From contig NZ_JAIQWW010000002.1 in NCBI RefSeq assembly GCF_020164455.1, positions 248,001 through 312,000 of the forward strand: a stretch of DNA of 64,000 nucleotides. Direction: 5' to 3'. The position numbers and the translations under genes were made by a program. The notes below the pieces were generated by a model. It was not told the origin of the DNA. It did not search any database and saw nothing but the letters and a program-made list of their open reading frames with translations. This DNA is from Phyllobacterium chamaecytisi. Its GTDB lineage: Bacteria > Pseudomonadota > Alphaproteobacteria > Rhizobiales > Rhizobiaceae. This document shows positions 19,123-27,862 of this stretch, piece by piece (the stretch's first letter is position 1; every line of letters starts with the position of its first letter).

Positions 19123-19988
19123 TTCATCTCCGGACGGAGCGCTGCATGAATGCGAGTGCGCCACCTGACATAAGGTATCGAGACGATAGCACCGATGGCA
19201 AGATGGTAAAGCACGACCGCCATAACAGCCTTCTCGTTGGGGAAATTCAAACTTGCTATGGCAATCGCAACACCAGGATGCCGCGTTCCTGTGGCGAGTG
19301 CGAGGACCGTGCGGTCATCCGGATCGGGACCACCGAGGAAGTGACCGACGGCTACGCCGATAAGCGTGAACAGCACGAGCATGATGACAATTCCGTTTCC
19401 GATTAACGCCCAGATGGCATGCCAGGCGATGAACAGGACCGGTACGACTGCGACGATCAAAAGCAGCGTTGCAAACCGGGAGATCAGGCGTTCGATGCGG
19501 TTTGCTAGGTCAGGCGCAAAATGGCGGACGACGACGCCAGCTACCAAGGGAATGATTATGGAAATCAGCACGACGGAAGCGATAGCGCTTTCGGGTTCGT
19601 GCATATCGATGTTGAACGAACTCCCGAGAAGACTGATGGAGAGGGGAACGAGCACGATCGAAACCAGCGCCGTCGCCACCAGCAGGCCGATCGTATAGGA
19701 GGCCGAGCCGCCGGCCTTCTCCTGCTTGCCCGGCAGCACCGGCGGAACCGGAGAAACGGCGAGCGTAACTAGCGCGATCTTGATGGCCGGGTGGAGATTG
19801 AACAGCAGCGACAACAGCACCACAATTGCGAGCATGATGATATTCATGGAGAGAATTGAACGGACGAAAAGACTTGGTCTGCGGAACAGGTACGTCACGT
19901 CATCGAAGGTCGCACGCAATCCGAGTGCGAAGACAATGAGAAACATGCTCGCATTGATCGCGAATCCGATGATCTGCGCCAGCGTCAT
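19119..19988 (-). CDS. BASS-family (bile acid:Na+ symporter-like) transporter
   Basis: 289 residues, nine to ten predicted membrane helices. The start is the ATG at 19988, 65 bases after the sulfatase stop, with AAGGGAACG upstream; the frame is open further back. Late motifs include ATGTRHPGVAIAIASLNF, which aligns with the crossover region of BASS proteins, and a Pro-rich AVSPVPPVLP loop. Between a sulfatase and its maturase it plausibly imports a sulfate ester or exports the desulfated product; substrate unknown. Arsenite or pantoate-type members are alternatives. Confidence 0.82.
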   Translation of the reverse strand: MTLAQIIGFAINASMFLIVFALGLRATFDDVTYLFRRPSLFVRSILSMNIIMLAIVVLLSLLFNLHPAIKIALVTLAVSPVPPVLPGKQEKAGGSASYTIGLLVATALVSIVLVPLSISLLGSSFNIDMHEPESAIASVVLISIIIPLVAGVVVRHFAPDLANRIERLISRFATLLLIVAVVPVLFIAWHAIWALIGNGIVIMLVLFTLIGVAVGHFLGGPDPDDRTVLALATGTRHPGVAIAIASLNFPNEKAVMAVVLYHLAIGAIVSIPYVRWRTRIHAALRPEMK

Positions 19989-20053
19989 GGCTCGTTCCCT
20001 TGTCAATTGACGGCAGCGGGCGGCTGTCTTGCGAAAGCCGCCCTTGGCGATAT

Positions 20054-21637
20054 TTAGTTGAATTTGCCGCTGCTTGCTTCGGCCATCTTCGCGAGCGCGT
20101 CGTCTATGGTGAAGCTCGCCGCCTTCTGACTGGGTGGGAAATCCTTGAAGGTTGCTGCGAACCTGTCCGCGATCGTGTAAGCGCCAAACAGAATATAATA
20201 GTGATACAGCAGCCACTCATAGTAGCTGTTGGACGTGACGTCCGCCCGCTCGTAGGGATCGGTGCGCAGGTTGAACAGCTTCGGCAGCCGCAGCGGCGTA
20301 AATGGTTCCGCCCAAATCCGCATCGTACCCTGACAGCGTTGCTCCATGAAGACGACTTTCCAGTTGTCGTAGCGAATGCCCAGAACATCGCCGTCGTCGC
20401 TGAAATAGACGAAGAGCTTGCGCGGGCTGCTATCCACTTCGCCCGTCAGATAGGGCAAGAGATTATACCCGTCGATGTGGTTCTTGAAGGGCTTGCCGTT
20501 GGCAGTGTAACCCTTTTTCAGCTTGTCCATCACGTCGGGATCGCCCGCCATGGCGAGGAAGGTCGGCAGCCAGTCATGGTGCTGGACGATCTCGTTTGAA
20601 ATCGAACCTGCCTTGATCTTTCCCGGCCAGCGCACAAGCATTGGAACACGGAAGGCACCTTCCCAGTTCGAGTTTTTCTCGCTTCGGAAAGGCGTCATAC
20701 CTCCATCCGGCCACGAGTTCATGTGCGGACCGTTATCGGTGGAATACATCACGAACGTATCTTCAGTAATGCCGAGTTCGTCGAGATAGTCGAGCATATC
20801 GCCTACGTTCTTGTCGTGATCGATCATGGTATCGTGGTAGGGAGACTGCCAGCGCCCGGCCTGCCCGAGGCTCGATTTCTTCGTATGCGTGAACAGATGC
20901 ATGTGCGTGGTATTGAGCCAGACAAAGAAGGGCTTGCCGGCGCTGTTCTGGCGCTTGATGAAATCCTTGGCCGCATCGACGAAGTCTTCGTCGCAGGTTT
21001 CCATACGCTTGGTGGTCAGCGGTCCGGTGTCCTTGATCTTCTGTTTGCCGACTTTGCCCCAGCGCTTTTCTTCCGTCGGGTCGTCCTTGTCTTGCGCCCA
21101 GGAGTGGATGACGCCACGCGGTCCGATGCTTGCACGCAAGCCCGGGAAATCTTTTTCGGGAAAGTAGTCGTACATCTCCGGCTCTTCCTCGGCATTGAGG
21201 TGATAAAGATTGCCGTAGAATTCATCGAAACCATGGACCGTCGGCAGGAACTTGTTGAGGTCGCCAAGGTGGTTCTTGCCAAACTGGCCAGTAGCATAAC
21301 CCTGGTTTTTCAACAGGTCCGCGATTGTCACGATCTCGGGTTGAAGCCCGGCCGTTGCGCCAGGAATGCCCACCTTGGAAAGGCCGGTCCGGTAGGCGCT
21401 CTGGCCCGTGATGAAGGAAGACCTTCCGGCCGTGCACGACTGCTCACCATAGCTGTCGGTGAACATCATGCCTTCCTTGGCGAGGCGATCGATATTGGGC
21501 GTCTGATATCCCATCAAGCCGCGGCTGTAGCAGCTCAGATTGGAGATGCCGATATCGTCACCCCAAATAACGAGAATATTGGGTTGACCGCCACCCTTCT
21601 TTGGTTTGCTGCTCTTTTTATCTTTAGCCAACTTCAT
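20054..21637 (-). CDS. Type I sulfatase (arylsulfatase family), cytoplasmic, CxAxR type
   Basis: 527 residues. The alkaline-phosphatase-fold core begins with ILVIWGDDIG (metal-binding Asp pair about 27-28); the formylglycine motif is CTAGR with Cys about residue 68, followed by SSFITGQ; later come TDNGPH and GAFRVPMLVRWPGK. All parts needed for sulfate-ester hydrolysis are present. The N-terminus is lysine-rich (KDKKSSKPKK) with no signal peptide, so the enzyme appears cytoplasmic and would act on an imported ester. The ATG at 21637 has AGAGGAG upstream. The maturase gene is in the same operon. Confidence 0.93.
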   Translation of the reverse strand: MKLAKDKKSSKPKKGGGQPNILVIWGDDIGISNLSCYSRGLMGYQTPNIDRLAKEGMMFTDSYGEQSCTAGRSSFITGQSAYRTGLSKVGIPGATAGLQPEIVTIADLLKNQGYATGQFGKNHLGDLNKFLPTVHGFDEFYGNLYHLNAEEEPEMYDYFPEKDFPGLRASIGPRGVIHSWAQDKDDPTEEKRWGKVGKQKIKDTGPLTTKRMETCDEDFVDAAKDFIKRQNSAGKPFFVWLNTTHMHLFTHTKKSSLGQAGRWQSPYHDTMIDHDKNVGDMLDYLDELGITEDTFVMYSTDNGPHMNSWPDGGMTPFRSEKNSNWEGAFRVPMLVRWPGKIKAGSISNEIVQHHDWLPTFLAMAGDPDVMDKLKKGYTANGKPFKNHIDGYNLLPYLTGEVDSSPRKLFVYFSDDGDVLGIRYDNWKVVFMEQRCQGTMRIWAEPFTPLRLPKLFNLRTDPYERADVTSNSYYEWLLYHYYILFGAYTIADRFAATFKDFPPSQKAASFTIDDALAKMAEASSGKFN

Positions 21638-21668
21638 AACTCCTCTCTTTGAACGATTACTCCAGGAA

Positions 21669-22151
21669 TCAGCTGCCCGTTCCATCCTGAAATGGGCCGA
21701 TATCAAAGACCATGCTTGCGACAGCGAAGAGACCGATAAGAAGCAGGATTACTGCCGTCACAAGTGTGTACGAAACCGGATAACGGCTCTCCCCGTGAAC
21801 GATGCCATCCGCCACCATTTCCTCCCGGGTACGTCGAAGTTCGAGCATGAACTGCGTGTGATAGATGATGCCGATCACAAGCATGCATATGCCGAGAAGC
21901 ACAAGCGCCAGTCCGAAACTGCGGGGCGCCCCGGCATGGGTGAGTGTGCCGGCATCGCGCAACTTCTCGAAGAACTGGAATATTGTAAATCCAAAGCCGA
22001 TCAGTGAAAGGGACGTGCGGATCACCGACATCAAGGTGCGGTCGGCGCTCATGCGGGTCCGCTGGAACGACATTCCAGTACGCCGTGCGGACAAGTCCAC
22101 CGAAATCGCATCGGACGGGGATTTTGAATTCGCATGTTCCATGAAGGTCAT
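21669..22151 (-). CDS. DUF202 (YidH) family inner-membrane protein
   Basis: 160 residues with three membrane helices. The DUF202 signature SADRTLMSVIRTSLSLIGFG lies just before and in the first helix (about residue 30-50), with two further helices at about 78-100 and 128-148. ATGs at 22151 and 22142 are both possible starts; the first has AAGG close upstream. It stands 31 bases before the sulfatase on the same strand and is the first gene of that operon. In Escherichia coli, DUF202 proteins YidG and YidH also neighbour a sulfatase (YidJ). Function unknown. Confidence 0.85.
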   Translation of the reverse strand: MTFMEHANSKSPSDAISVDLSARRTGMSFQRTRMSADRTLMSVIRTSLSLIGFGFTIFQFFEKLRDAGTLTHAGAPRSFGLALVLLGICMLVIGIIYHTQFMLELRRTREEMVADGIVHGESRYPVSYTLVTAVILLLIGLFAVASMVFDIGPFQDGTGS

Positions 22152-22455
22152 TGGCCTTGTTCGTCGCGTACACGTTCTCCACTGGAGTGCCCGTTTGTAA
22201 GTACGTAACGGTAACAAAGGCGGGGCCAGAAGAGACGAGGTCATACCTCTACGTTGAACATGATCAGAATATTTTCCGCCCCTTAGGACCTGTCCCCGCG
22301 GTTTTTACCGTAACGTACTCCCGCGGCGAGCATCAATTATGCACTATCGTCCGACAGAAACCGGACGTTCTGCACAACTGCCGGTTCGCCTGCCTTTGGC
22401 GGCATATAGCTCGAATGGATTAGTTCACGACGGAAGCGGAGGTTCAGCATCGGCA
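22152..22455. promoter_or_regulatory. Intergenic region between the sulfatase operon and a small plus-strand gene
   Basis: About 300 bases. It holds GTAAGTACGTAAC at 22197-22209, extended by GGTAAC to 22215, and a related GTAACGTAC at 22310-22318. The same 13-mer, reversed, lies at 28565-28577 in another divergent promoter region. These sit where regulators of the sulfatase operon would bind. The plus frame is open from 22339, so the next gene could begin earlier than 22456. Confidence 0.4.
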
Positions 22456-22722
22456 ATGTCAACGGCTTCATCCCAAAGGGGACTCTGGAAATTGATGCTC
22501 AAACTGCCGGCGATGCGCGGGCAGTTGCAGATGCTCAGCACCCGGAATTCTACTTTGGTAAGCCTCTGCGACGCCTTCGACGAAGCGAGTTCAACCCTTG
22601 ACCGCTTGCGGAGAAATGGCTCCTCGGACGACAGACTGTTGGTGGAATACGAGACCTTGTGTTCCGATATCGAAAACGAAGTTATTGATATTTGCATTGC
22701 GGCGCGCAGCAAAAAGCCTTGA
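22456..22722 (+). CDS. Small hypothetical protein
   Basis: 88 residues if it starts at the ATG at 22456; the frame is open from 22339, giving 127. The region from WKLMLKLPAMRGQLQML to the end looks like a compact helical protein with alternating charge (FDEASSTLDRLRR, YETLCSDIENEVIDI), cytoplasmic and without a signal peptide or membrane helix. I do not recognise a family. It stands alone between a minus-strand operon and the TPR protein gene. It could be a regulator-sized helical protein; existence as a gene is moderately supported by the amphipathic pattern. Confidence 0.5.
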   Translation: MSTASSQRGLWKLMLKLPAMRGQLQMLSTRNSTLVSLCDAFDEASSTLDRLRRNGSSDDRLLVEYETLCSDIENEVIDICIAARSKKP

Positions 22723-22874
22723 CCAATCAATCTGGAGTAGCTCTTTGTTCCCTGATCAATCCTGCTTAAACTAAGTGTCTCAGTATAATTCCGGTGCAAC
22801 CTGGGGTATTCACCCTATGGCTTCTTGGCCTGTTCCGTTCAATTCTGTTCCAGGCTGAAGCACGGGGGTCTGCC

Positions 22875-24620
22875 ATGGAAGTTGACGTCAATATCGACGC
22901 AACGGAAACCGAAGAGGTCACCGAACAGGAGGCGAAGCAGGAATTGGACAGGCTCTTGTCCGATCCCCAGTTTCACTCGACCGATCGCAACAGGAATTTC
23001 CTGCGATTTGTAGCCAGCGAAATGTTCGAGGGTCGTGCTGCTGCGGTGAAGGCCTATACGATCGCGGTCGATGTGTTCGGTCGCCCCTGCAGCTTTGATC
23101 CCACCACGGATCCAATTGTCCGCATAGAGGCGACACGGCTTCGCGCCTCTCTTGCCCAATATTATGAGGCTCACGCCGAAGAAGGCAGCGTCCGCATCGA
23201 GCTGCCGCGCGGACGCTATATTCCTGTTTTTACCAAGGCCCCACCCCAGACTGAAACTCTCGACGAGGCCGACCTTCTTGATGCGCCCGAAATCGGGAGT
23301 ACAAATTCCGGCTGGAAGAGCAGGGTCTTTGATCGACGGCTCGTTCTTGCAGGACTTGTAGCGGCCGCTTGTGGTTTCCTGTGGTTTCTTTCCGGAAGGG
23401 GCCCTGTTTATTCGGAAAAGCCAAATGTTGCCATCGAGATGAAATTGGCCGGTGACCAGACGGACATCGAGGCCGGACTTATCCGCGATTACCTGATGAC
23501 TGCCCTGTCGCAGTATCAGACGCTCAAGCTTGCGGCAGGAGACATGGCGTCGCAAACGGGCGGGATCCGATCGGCAGCTGGATCTCTGTTCGGTTCCCAA
23601 AGTCAAATGGATACTCGCTATCATGTGATCCTCAAATATCACCCTGACGACCACGACCGTGCGGTGTGGTGGCAGGTTGTCAATCCTGCGACGGGAGAAG
23701 CCCTGCGTTCCGGAGTCGAGCGTGTCGAGGTGGGCAGGGGGCCGGGTATCGACGTTCGCTACGAACTGATTGCGGACCTGGCAAACCGGTTCGCCGGCAC
23801 GCGCGGCGTGATCAACAGCCTGGAGTTGACGCGTGAATTGAGGTCGCCGACGTTTGGCAATGGCTGCGTCCTGCGGTCTGCCGTGGCTCTCGAACAGCTT
23901 GATACAAGCCTGTTACAAGAGGTGCAAACTTGCCTCGGTACATCGCTGCTGGACGCACCGAACAATCCAGACATCAACGCCGAACTCGCAATCGTCAATC
24001 TTGAGCTGGACGCGCCTGAAGTGCCGACCGAATTGACCGCGCAGGCACTGACGCTGGCAAATAAAGCCGTTTCGCTCGCCCCTATGTCCGACCGCGCCGG
24101 ATATGCGCAAATGCTGGCACAATTCCGCAATGGTCAGACGGAAGCGGCGTTCGTGTCAGGGTATCGTGCAATGGGACTCAATCCCGGCAATAGCCTCATC
24201 CCGGCTCGGCTAGGAGCTATGCTGTTCGCCGTAGGCCGATGGGCGGAAGGTGCGGGAATGGCAGTCAAAGCCGGGATGGTCGATGGCGCCGCGCCCAGCG
24301 ATGCCGGGCTCACGCTTGCGCTTGATGCTTACCGGCGCGGAGAATTTGCGGAAGCGCTGCTTCGCGTGCAGCAGATGGGCAGATCGGAAAACTATATTGC
24401 CAACATTCTCGAACTTGCGGCAGCGGGCCAGATGAAGAATGCCGGAGATATAAACGAAGCGGCAAAACAGCTGAACGCCAAGCGCAAGCACTTCCCCGCG
24501 TCGTTCCGCTCCGATATGGCTGCCCGCCACTATTCGCCGGAGATCGTCGACCAGCTTGGAGCCGGTTTGACGAAGGCAGGTTTTGTCCTGCCTGCTCCGG
24601 TGGCTGACGCATCCAACTAA
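22875..24620 (+). CDS. Membrane-anchored TPR-like signalling protein with a CadC/cyclase-associated N-terminal domain
   Basis: 581 residues from the ATG at 22875 (GGGGG nine bases upstream; frame open to 22794). The N-terminal cytoplasmic module (about 20-120) carries LDRLLSDPQF, RNFLRFVASEM, AYTIAVDVFGR, FDPTTDPIVRIEATRLRA and LPRGRYIPVF. This is a recurring domain in rhizobia and acidobacteria, where it is fused to TPR, WD40 or cyclase modules and often annotated loosely as adenylate cyclase. One membrane helix follows (about 155-173), then a periplasmic portion with an alpha/beta segment and helical TPR-like repeats (about 360-570). No cyclase catalytic residues are visible. Likely a transmembrane sensor; its output is unknown. 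Confidence 0.75.
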   Translation: MEVDVNIDATETEEVTEQEAKQELDRLLSDPQFHSTDRNRNFLRFVASEMFEGRAAAVKAYTIAVDVFGRPCSFDPTTDPIVRIEATRLRASLAQYYEAHAEEGSVRIELPRGRYIPVFTKAPPQTETLDEADLLDAPEIGSTNSGWKSRVFDRRLVLAGLVAAACGFLWFLSGRGPVYSEKPNVAIEMKLAGDQTDIEAGLIRDYLMTALSQYQTLKLAAGDMASQTGGIRSAAGSLFGSQSQMDTRYHVILKYHPDDHDRAVWWQVVNPATGEALRSGVERVEVGRGPGIDVRYELIADLANRFAGTRGVINSLELTRELRSPTFGNGCVLRSAVALEQLDTSLLQEVQTCLGTSLLDAPNNPDINAELAIVNLELDAPEVPTELTAQALTLANKAVSLAPMSDRAGYAQMLAQFRNGQTEAAFVSGYRAMGLNPGNSLIPARLGAMLFAVGRWAEGAGMAVKAGMVDGAAPSDAGLTLALDAYRRGEFAEALLRVQQMGRSENYIANILELAAAGQMKNAGDINEAAKQLNAKRKHFPASFRSDMAARHYSPEIVDQLGAGLTKAGFVLPAPVADASN

Positions 24621-24653
24621 AGTAACGTCTCTTGGCTACCAAACCCGGAGCGT

Positions 24654-24938
24654 TCACTTCCAAGGTTCGATTTTCGTTACCTTGCTGTTGGTAGCGTTCA
24701 TGGTCAGACTGTATTGCGCGAACGTCGTTTTGTCATCGCAGGTCACCTGCACGATAGTGGGGCCGCCAGCGGATCGCGCCTTGTCGATTCTGGCATCGGT
24801 GATCCTGTCGCACCAGAACCCCGCATTGCGGATGGCGCGGGCCGTTTGCCGCTGGAGCATGCGCGATTGCAGCGGCTCGGCTGCGGCGATCTCGGAGGCG
24901 CAGAGCAGGATCAAAAGAGCTGGCAGAATGCGTTTCAT
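24654..24938 (-). CDS. Small secreted hypothetical protein
   Basis: 94 residues. Signal peptide MKRILPALLILLCASEIAAA, cleavage before EP; the mature chain has two cysteines (FWCDRI and VTCDDK) that may form a disulfide, and ends in a beta-rich TVVQV-like segment (PTIVQVTCDDKTTFAQYSLTM). Such short periplasmic proteins are frequent in rhizobia without known roles. The ATG at 24938 gives the clean signal; the frame is open to 24998. Convergent with the TPR-protein gene, 33 bases apart. Confidence 0.7.
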   Translation of the reverse strand: MKRILPALLILLCASEIAAAEPLQSRMLQRQTARAIRNAGFWCDRITDARIDKARSAGGPTIVQVTCDDKTTFAQYSLTMNATNSKVTKIEPWK

Positions 24939-25315
24939 GCGGTAAGCCTGTTTCAGTATTTTTGCTGGAATCGGCGCGAGAACGCCTTCAGCAATCAAAG
25001 ATGCGTCGAGGCTGAATTTCTTGCAACGATGTTACTGTAACATCGTTGCTGCAGGCGCTATTTTGGACCAGCATCGCCAAGGGCACGGGGTTGCCTCCCT
25101 TCCCCTTGCCCCGCCCGGGCGGGACCGGCGATTGACGAATTCGCTCTCCCTTGCACCCACCGCGAAGTCGGGCAGTTACGGACACGCTCGGGCCCCCATA
25201 TAGTCATTGGAACTGTGGACTTTCGCTGCCGGAACAGGAGTTTTGAGAGAATGCCCAAGTTATCTCTCGTTCGCGCGCTTTTCCGGCTCGTCGCGGGAGG
25301 CTAGAGCAAACTGCT
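24939..25315. other. Non-coding gap with strong palindromes
   Basis: 377 bases without a convincing gene. It contains a near-perfect 27-base palindrome (25023-25049, listed separately) and a 14-base self-complementary CCCGCCCGGGCGGG near 25113-25126 in a C/G-rich stretch. It ends with AGAGCA-AAC-TGCTCT around 25303-25317, which abuts the stop of the next minus-strand gene and may help end its transcript, although no T-run follows. Confidence 0.4.
25023..25049. promoter_or_regulatory. 27-base perfect palindrome, operator-like
   Basis: GCAACGATGTTAC, one T, then GTAACATCGTTGC: 13-base arms with no mismatch. It lies 85-111 bases upstream of the ATG of the minus-strand secreted protein at 24938. 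The core GTTAC-T-GTAAC resembles the GTAAC-containing sites at 22197 and 28565. The symmetry without loop favours a dimeric protein operator over an RNA hairpin. Confidence 0.5.
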
Positions 25316-26497
25316 CTAAAGCAGCAACAGACGCTTCAGAATCGGAGCCAGCTCCTTCATCGGCAGCTGCGTCAGACCGATCGCCACGAATGGGAGCAGG
25401 GCAGCGGCGGAGACGGGCACAAGCGTCGATCGCGTCACCAGCATCGGTGAGAGCTTTTTCGCCGCATCGTAGAGCTTGCCTGGATCGGGTATTTCATCGC
25501 CTTTGATGGTTTTTTCGCCATCGCCGACAACGTTCTTGCCAAGCGTGTTACGCTCGGATTGCCGCTGATAGTCGGTTGCCCGTGCGGATGCTGCGAGTAA
25601 CGTTTGTCGCTTGAGCTTTCCGAGCACACGGGCAAAGCCGATCAGTGGTATGCCGAAATAGGCGAATATAACGGCGAGCCAAAGACCCATAATGGATCCA
25701 AATGCAGTTGCTGTAACTGTCCCGTGCAAGACTTGGTGCGTCAAAGTGCCAGCGACGACGCTACCTACCGCGACGGTGAACAGAATATAGCCGTTGGGAT
25801 AACGGCCGACGAAACTCAGACCGGCATGGCTGTCCGGATGCGTTGCCACAAGCCTTGTCCGGAGCCTTGAAAAATCACGCAGCAATAGCGCCCACACGAT
25901 GTGCCGCAATACCGCACGCAAGAGCAGAAACCAGAAAAGCGTGTTGCTGATGATGATAGACCACCACGCCGCAAGACTGAGGGATCGCCCCTCATCGTTG
26001 ATTGTCATGGCCCAGGACGAGGATGCTTGTTCCTGCATGTTCGATATCAGGAATATCGATGCAAGGATGGCAAGCGTCAAACAGATAGTTTCTCCCAATC
26101 GTGCATCGAGACGCTCACTTGCTTTGCGAATTGCCGCCTTGGCGTTCACAAGTGACTTCTCGTCAAGAAGGTGGCCTGTAAAGAAGTATCTCACCGCGTC
26201 ACTCAGATGGTTCTCTATCTGTGTTTCGGCAAAAATGAACAGCCCGATCGCCAGAAAGAAACGCGAGAAGGTGCCGGGATCGAGTAAGTATGGACGCGCT
26301 TCCAGCGTCCCGAAAGCCGTGCCCGCCACGAGGGTCAACAGAAGTGGTATGCCCCACGCAATGGCTGTTAATATCAACGCGCGAGGCAGGGGCTTGAGAT
26401 CGGTTCCGTCGAGCAGATTTGTTTTCAGCTGCAAGTTGTAAAACGGCCCTCCGCGAAACACGAGGAAGGCCGGATCGTTGTCCTGGTCGAGCGCCAT
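25316..26497 (-). CDS. Hypothetical polytopic membrane protein
   Basis: 393 residues with about seven predicted membrane helices (roughly 40-64, 80-98, 140-155, 180-205, 238-260, 265-287 and 360-380). A cytoplasmic charged segment (about 288-345; KLKRQTLLAASARATDYQRQ) separates the last helix. I do not recognise the family. It follows the esterase-like lipoprotein gene by seven bases and so is in the operon with the response regulator at 27863. Shared transcription suggests an envelope role. The ATG at 26497 opens a plausible cytoplasmic N-terminus (MALDQDNDPAFLVFRGGPFY). Confidence 0.8.
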   Translation of the reverse strand: MALDQDNDPAFLVFRGGPFYNLQLKTNLLDGTDLKPLPRALILTAIAWGIPLLLTLVAGTAFGTLEARPYLLDPGTFSRFFLAIGLFIFAETQIENHLSDAVRYFFTGHLLDEKSLVNAKAAIRKASERLDARLGETICLTLAILASIFLISNMQEQASSSWAMTINDEGRSLSLAAWWSIIISNTLFWFLLLRAVLRHIVWALLLRDFSRLRTRLVATHPDSHAGLSFVGRYPNGYILFTVAVGSVVAGTLTHQVLHGTVTATAFGSIMGLWLAVIFAYFGIPLIGFARVLGKLKRQTLLAASARATDYQRQSERNTLGKNVVGDGEKTIKGDEIPDPGKLYDAAKKLSPMLVTRSTLVPVSAAALLPFVAIGLTQLPMKELAPILKRLLLL

Positions 26498-26504
26498 TGT
26501 CCGC

Positions 26505-27788
26505 CTAATAGCTAAGCTCGGGCGTGGGTGACTTGCTGTTCAGGGTCTCGTTCACCCTGTCGGATTTAGGGCGTCTATATTCGATCTTGTTGCCCTCGAG
26601 CACGGTGAGCGGCGCGGTCACGGTCGTGGCGGCAACTTTGCCCACGGTACCGACGCTTCCGGCCACGACCGCCGTCACGCCGTCAGCGAAGGAAACGTCT
26701 GAATCGGTAAGCGTCTGTCCCGTCACGAGCCGCTGTCCGATGAGCTGGACGATTTCCGGGCTTTCGGCGAATTTGCCGTGGCGCAGCCCGTCATCGGTTT
26801 TGACCTGGGTCAGATCCACGACGGTTATTCCGGCTGCTTCCAGCTTGGTCTTGTAAGGCTCTGCCGCCGGATTGATCGCGCCAAGACGATCGACATCGCC
26901 CGAGATCAACCGCGACACCTTCAAGGCCCTGTCGTCCTGTGACACGAAGATGGTGATTTTCGGCTTGTCCTTGCCAAGTTCGTTCCATTGCCTTGCGAAG
27001 ACATCGACATCGATATCGGGCGAAGCAAGAATCACATTCTTTATCTTGGGCTGCACCCGGCCGTCGCGTATTGCCATCTGCCGCAGCGATTCCATGGCGA
27101 GCCATGTTCCCATCGAGTGAGCCATGACCGTGATTTCCTTGACGTCCTTGTCCTTGGCAAGCGTTTGCAGTCCCTGTTCAAGCGCAGTACGCGAGAAGTT
27201 GGTGCTCTCCTTGTCGTAATTGTAATCGAAGACGCGTGCCCTCGAGGGCCAGGTGAACAGGATTGGCGTTACCTGCGCCTTGGAATCGTGAATGATCTGG
27301 GCGAAGCGGAAAACCGAATCTTCGTACCGGTTGTTGAAACCATGGACGAAGACCATCGCATGCCCGTTAACGACATGCTGGCGGAACCAGGCGCGTCCCT
27401 CTTCGGGGGAATGCAGTTGCTGCACTTTTGTCACGGCAAAGTCCGTTTCCGGATTCGGCGGTACCTTTTTCGGCCACTGGACTGTTCCCGGTTTGCGCTT
27501 GGCATCGGAAGGGATGGATACGGTGATATCCGTCAAATAGGGCGTCGGGCTGCGCTCCCCCGTAAACAACGTCGCCGGATCGTGCGAGGGTACGCGGCTG
27601 GTCACCACGAGCATGTCGACCGTTGAACCACCCGTTGCACCCGTCACGGCCACCGGAGCCATTACGCCTTTGGCATGCCCGGCGCAACCAGCCAATGCGA
27701 ACGTGAGCAAGAGCCCAAGCACCGGCAGTGCGGCCAGGCGACTGCGGGATGGCCGCGGCAGCTTAGCTGCTCCGGAGGTATGATCCAT
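26505..27788 (-). CDS. Alpha/beta-hydrolase (DUF900-type) lipoprotein
   Basis: 427 residues from the ATG at 27788; the frame begins at 27866, where a TTG overlaps the response regulator stop and an ATG lies at 27860. The chosen start puts a lipobox LAGC near residue 35. The hydrolase core shows the strand-turn VFVHGFNNRYEDSVFR, the nucleophile elbow AHSMG and an acid in ILASPDIDVDVF; DUF900 proteins are putative esterases. Likely anchored in the outer or inner membrane facing the periplasm. It lies between the response regulator and a membrane protein in one operon. Substrate unknown. Confidence 0.82.
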   Translation of the reverse strand: MDHTSGAAKLPRPSRSRLAALPVLGLLLTFALAGCAGHAKGVMAPVAVTGATGGSTVDMLVVTSRVPSHDPATLFTGERSPTPYLTDITVSIPSDAKRKPGTVQWPKKVPPNPETDFAVTKVQQLHSPEEGRAWFRQHVVNGHAMVFVHGFNNRYEDSVFRFAQIIHDSKAQVTPILFTWPSRARVFDYNYDKESTNFSRTALEQGLQTLAKDKDVKEITVMAHSMGTWLAMESLRQMAIRDGRVQPKIKNVILASPDIDVDVFARQWNELGKDKPKITIFVSQDDRALKVSRLISGDVDRLGAINPAAEPYKTKLEAAGITVVDLTQVKTDDGLRHGKFAESPEIVQLIGQRLVTGQTLTDSDVSFADGVTAVVAGSVGTVGKVAATTVTAPLTVLEGNKIEYRRPKSDRVNETLNSKSPTPELSY

Positions 27789-27862
27789 GTCGATGCTTTC
27801 ACTCGAGGAAATTGCGGCGGCGGAATAGTGGTAATGCTTGAACATTTCGCGCGAAACCATCG

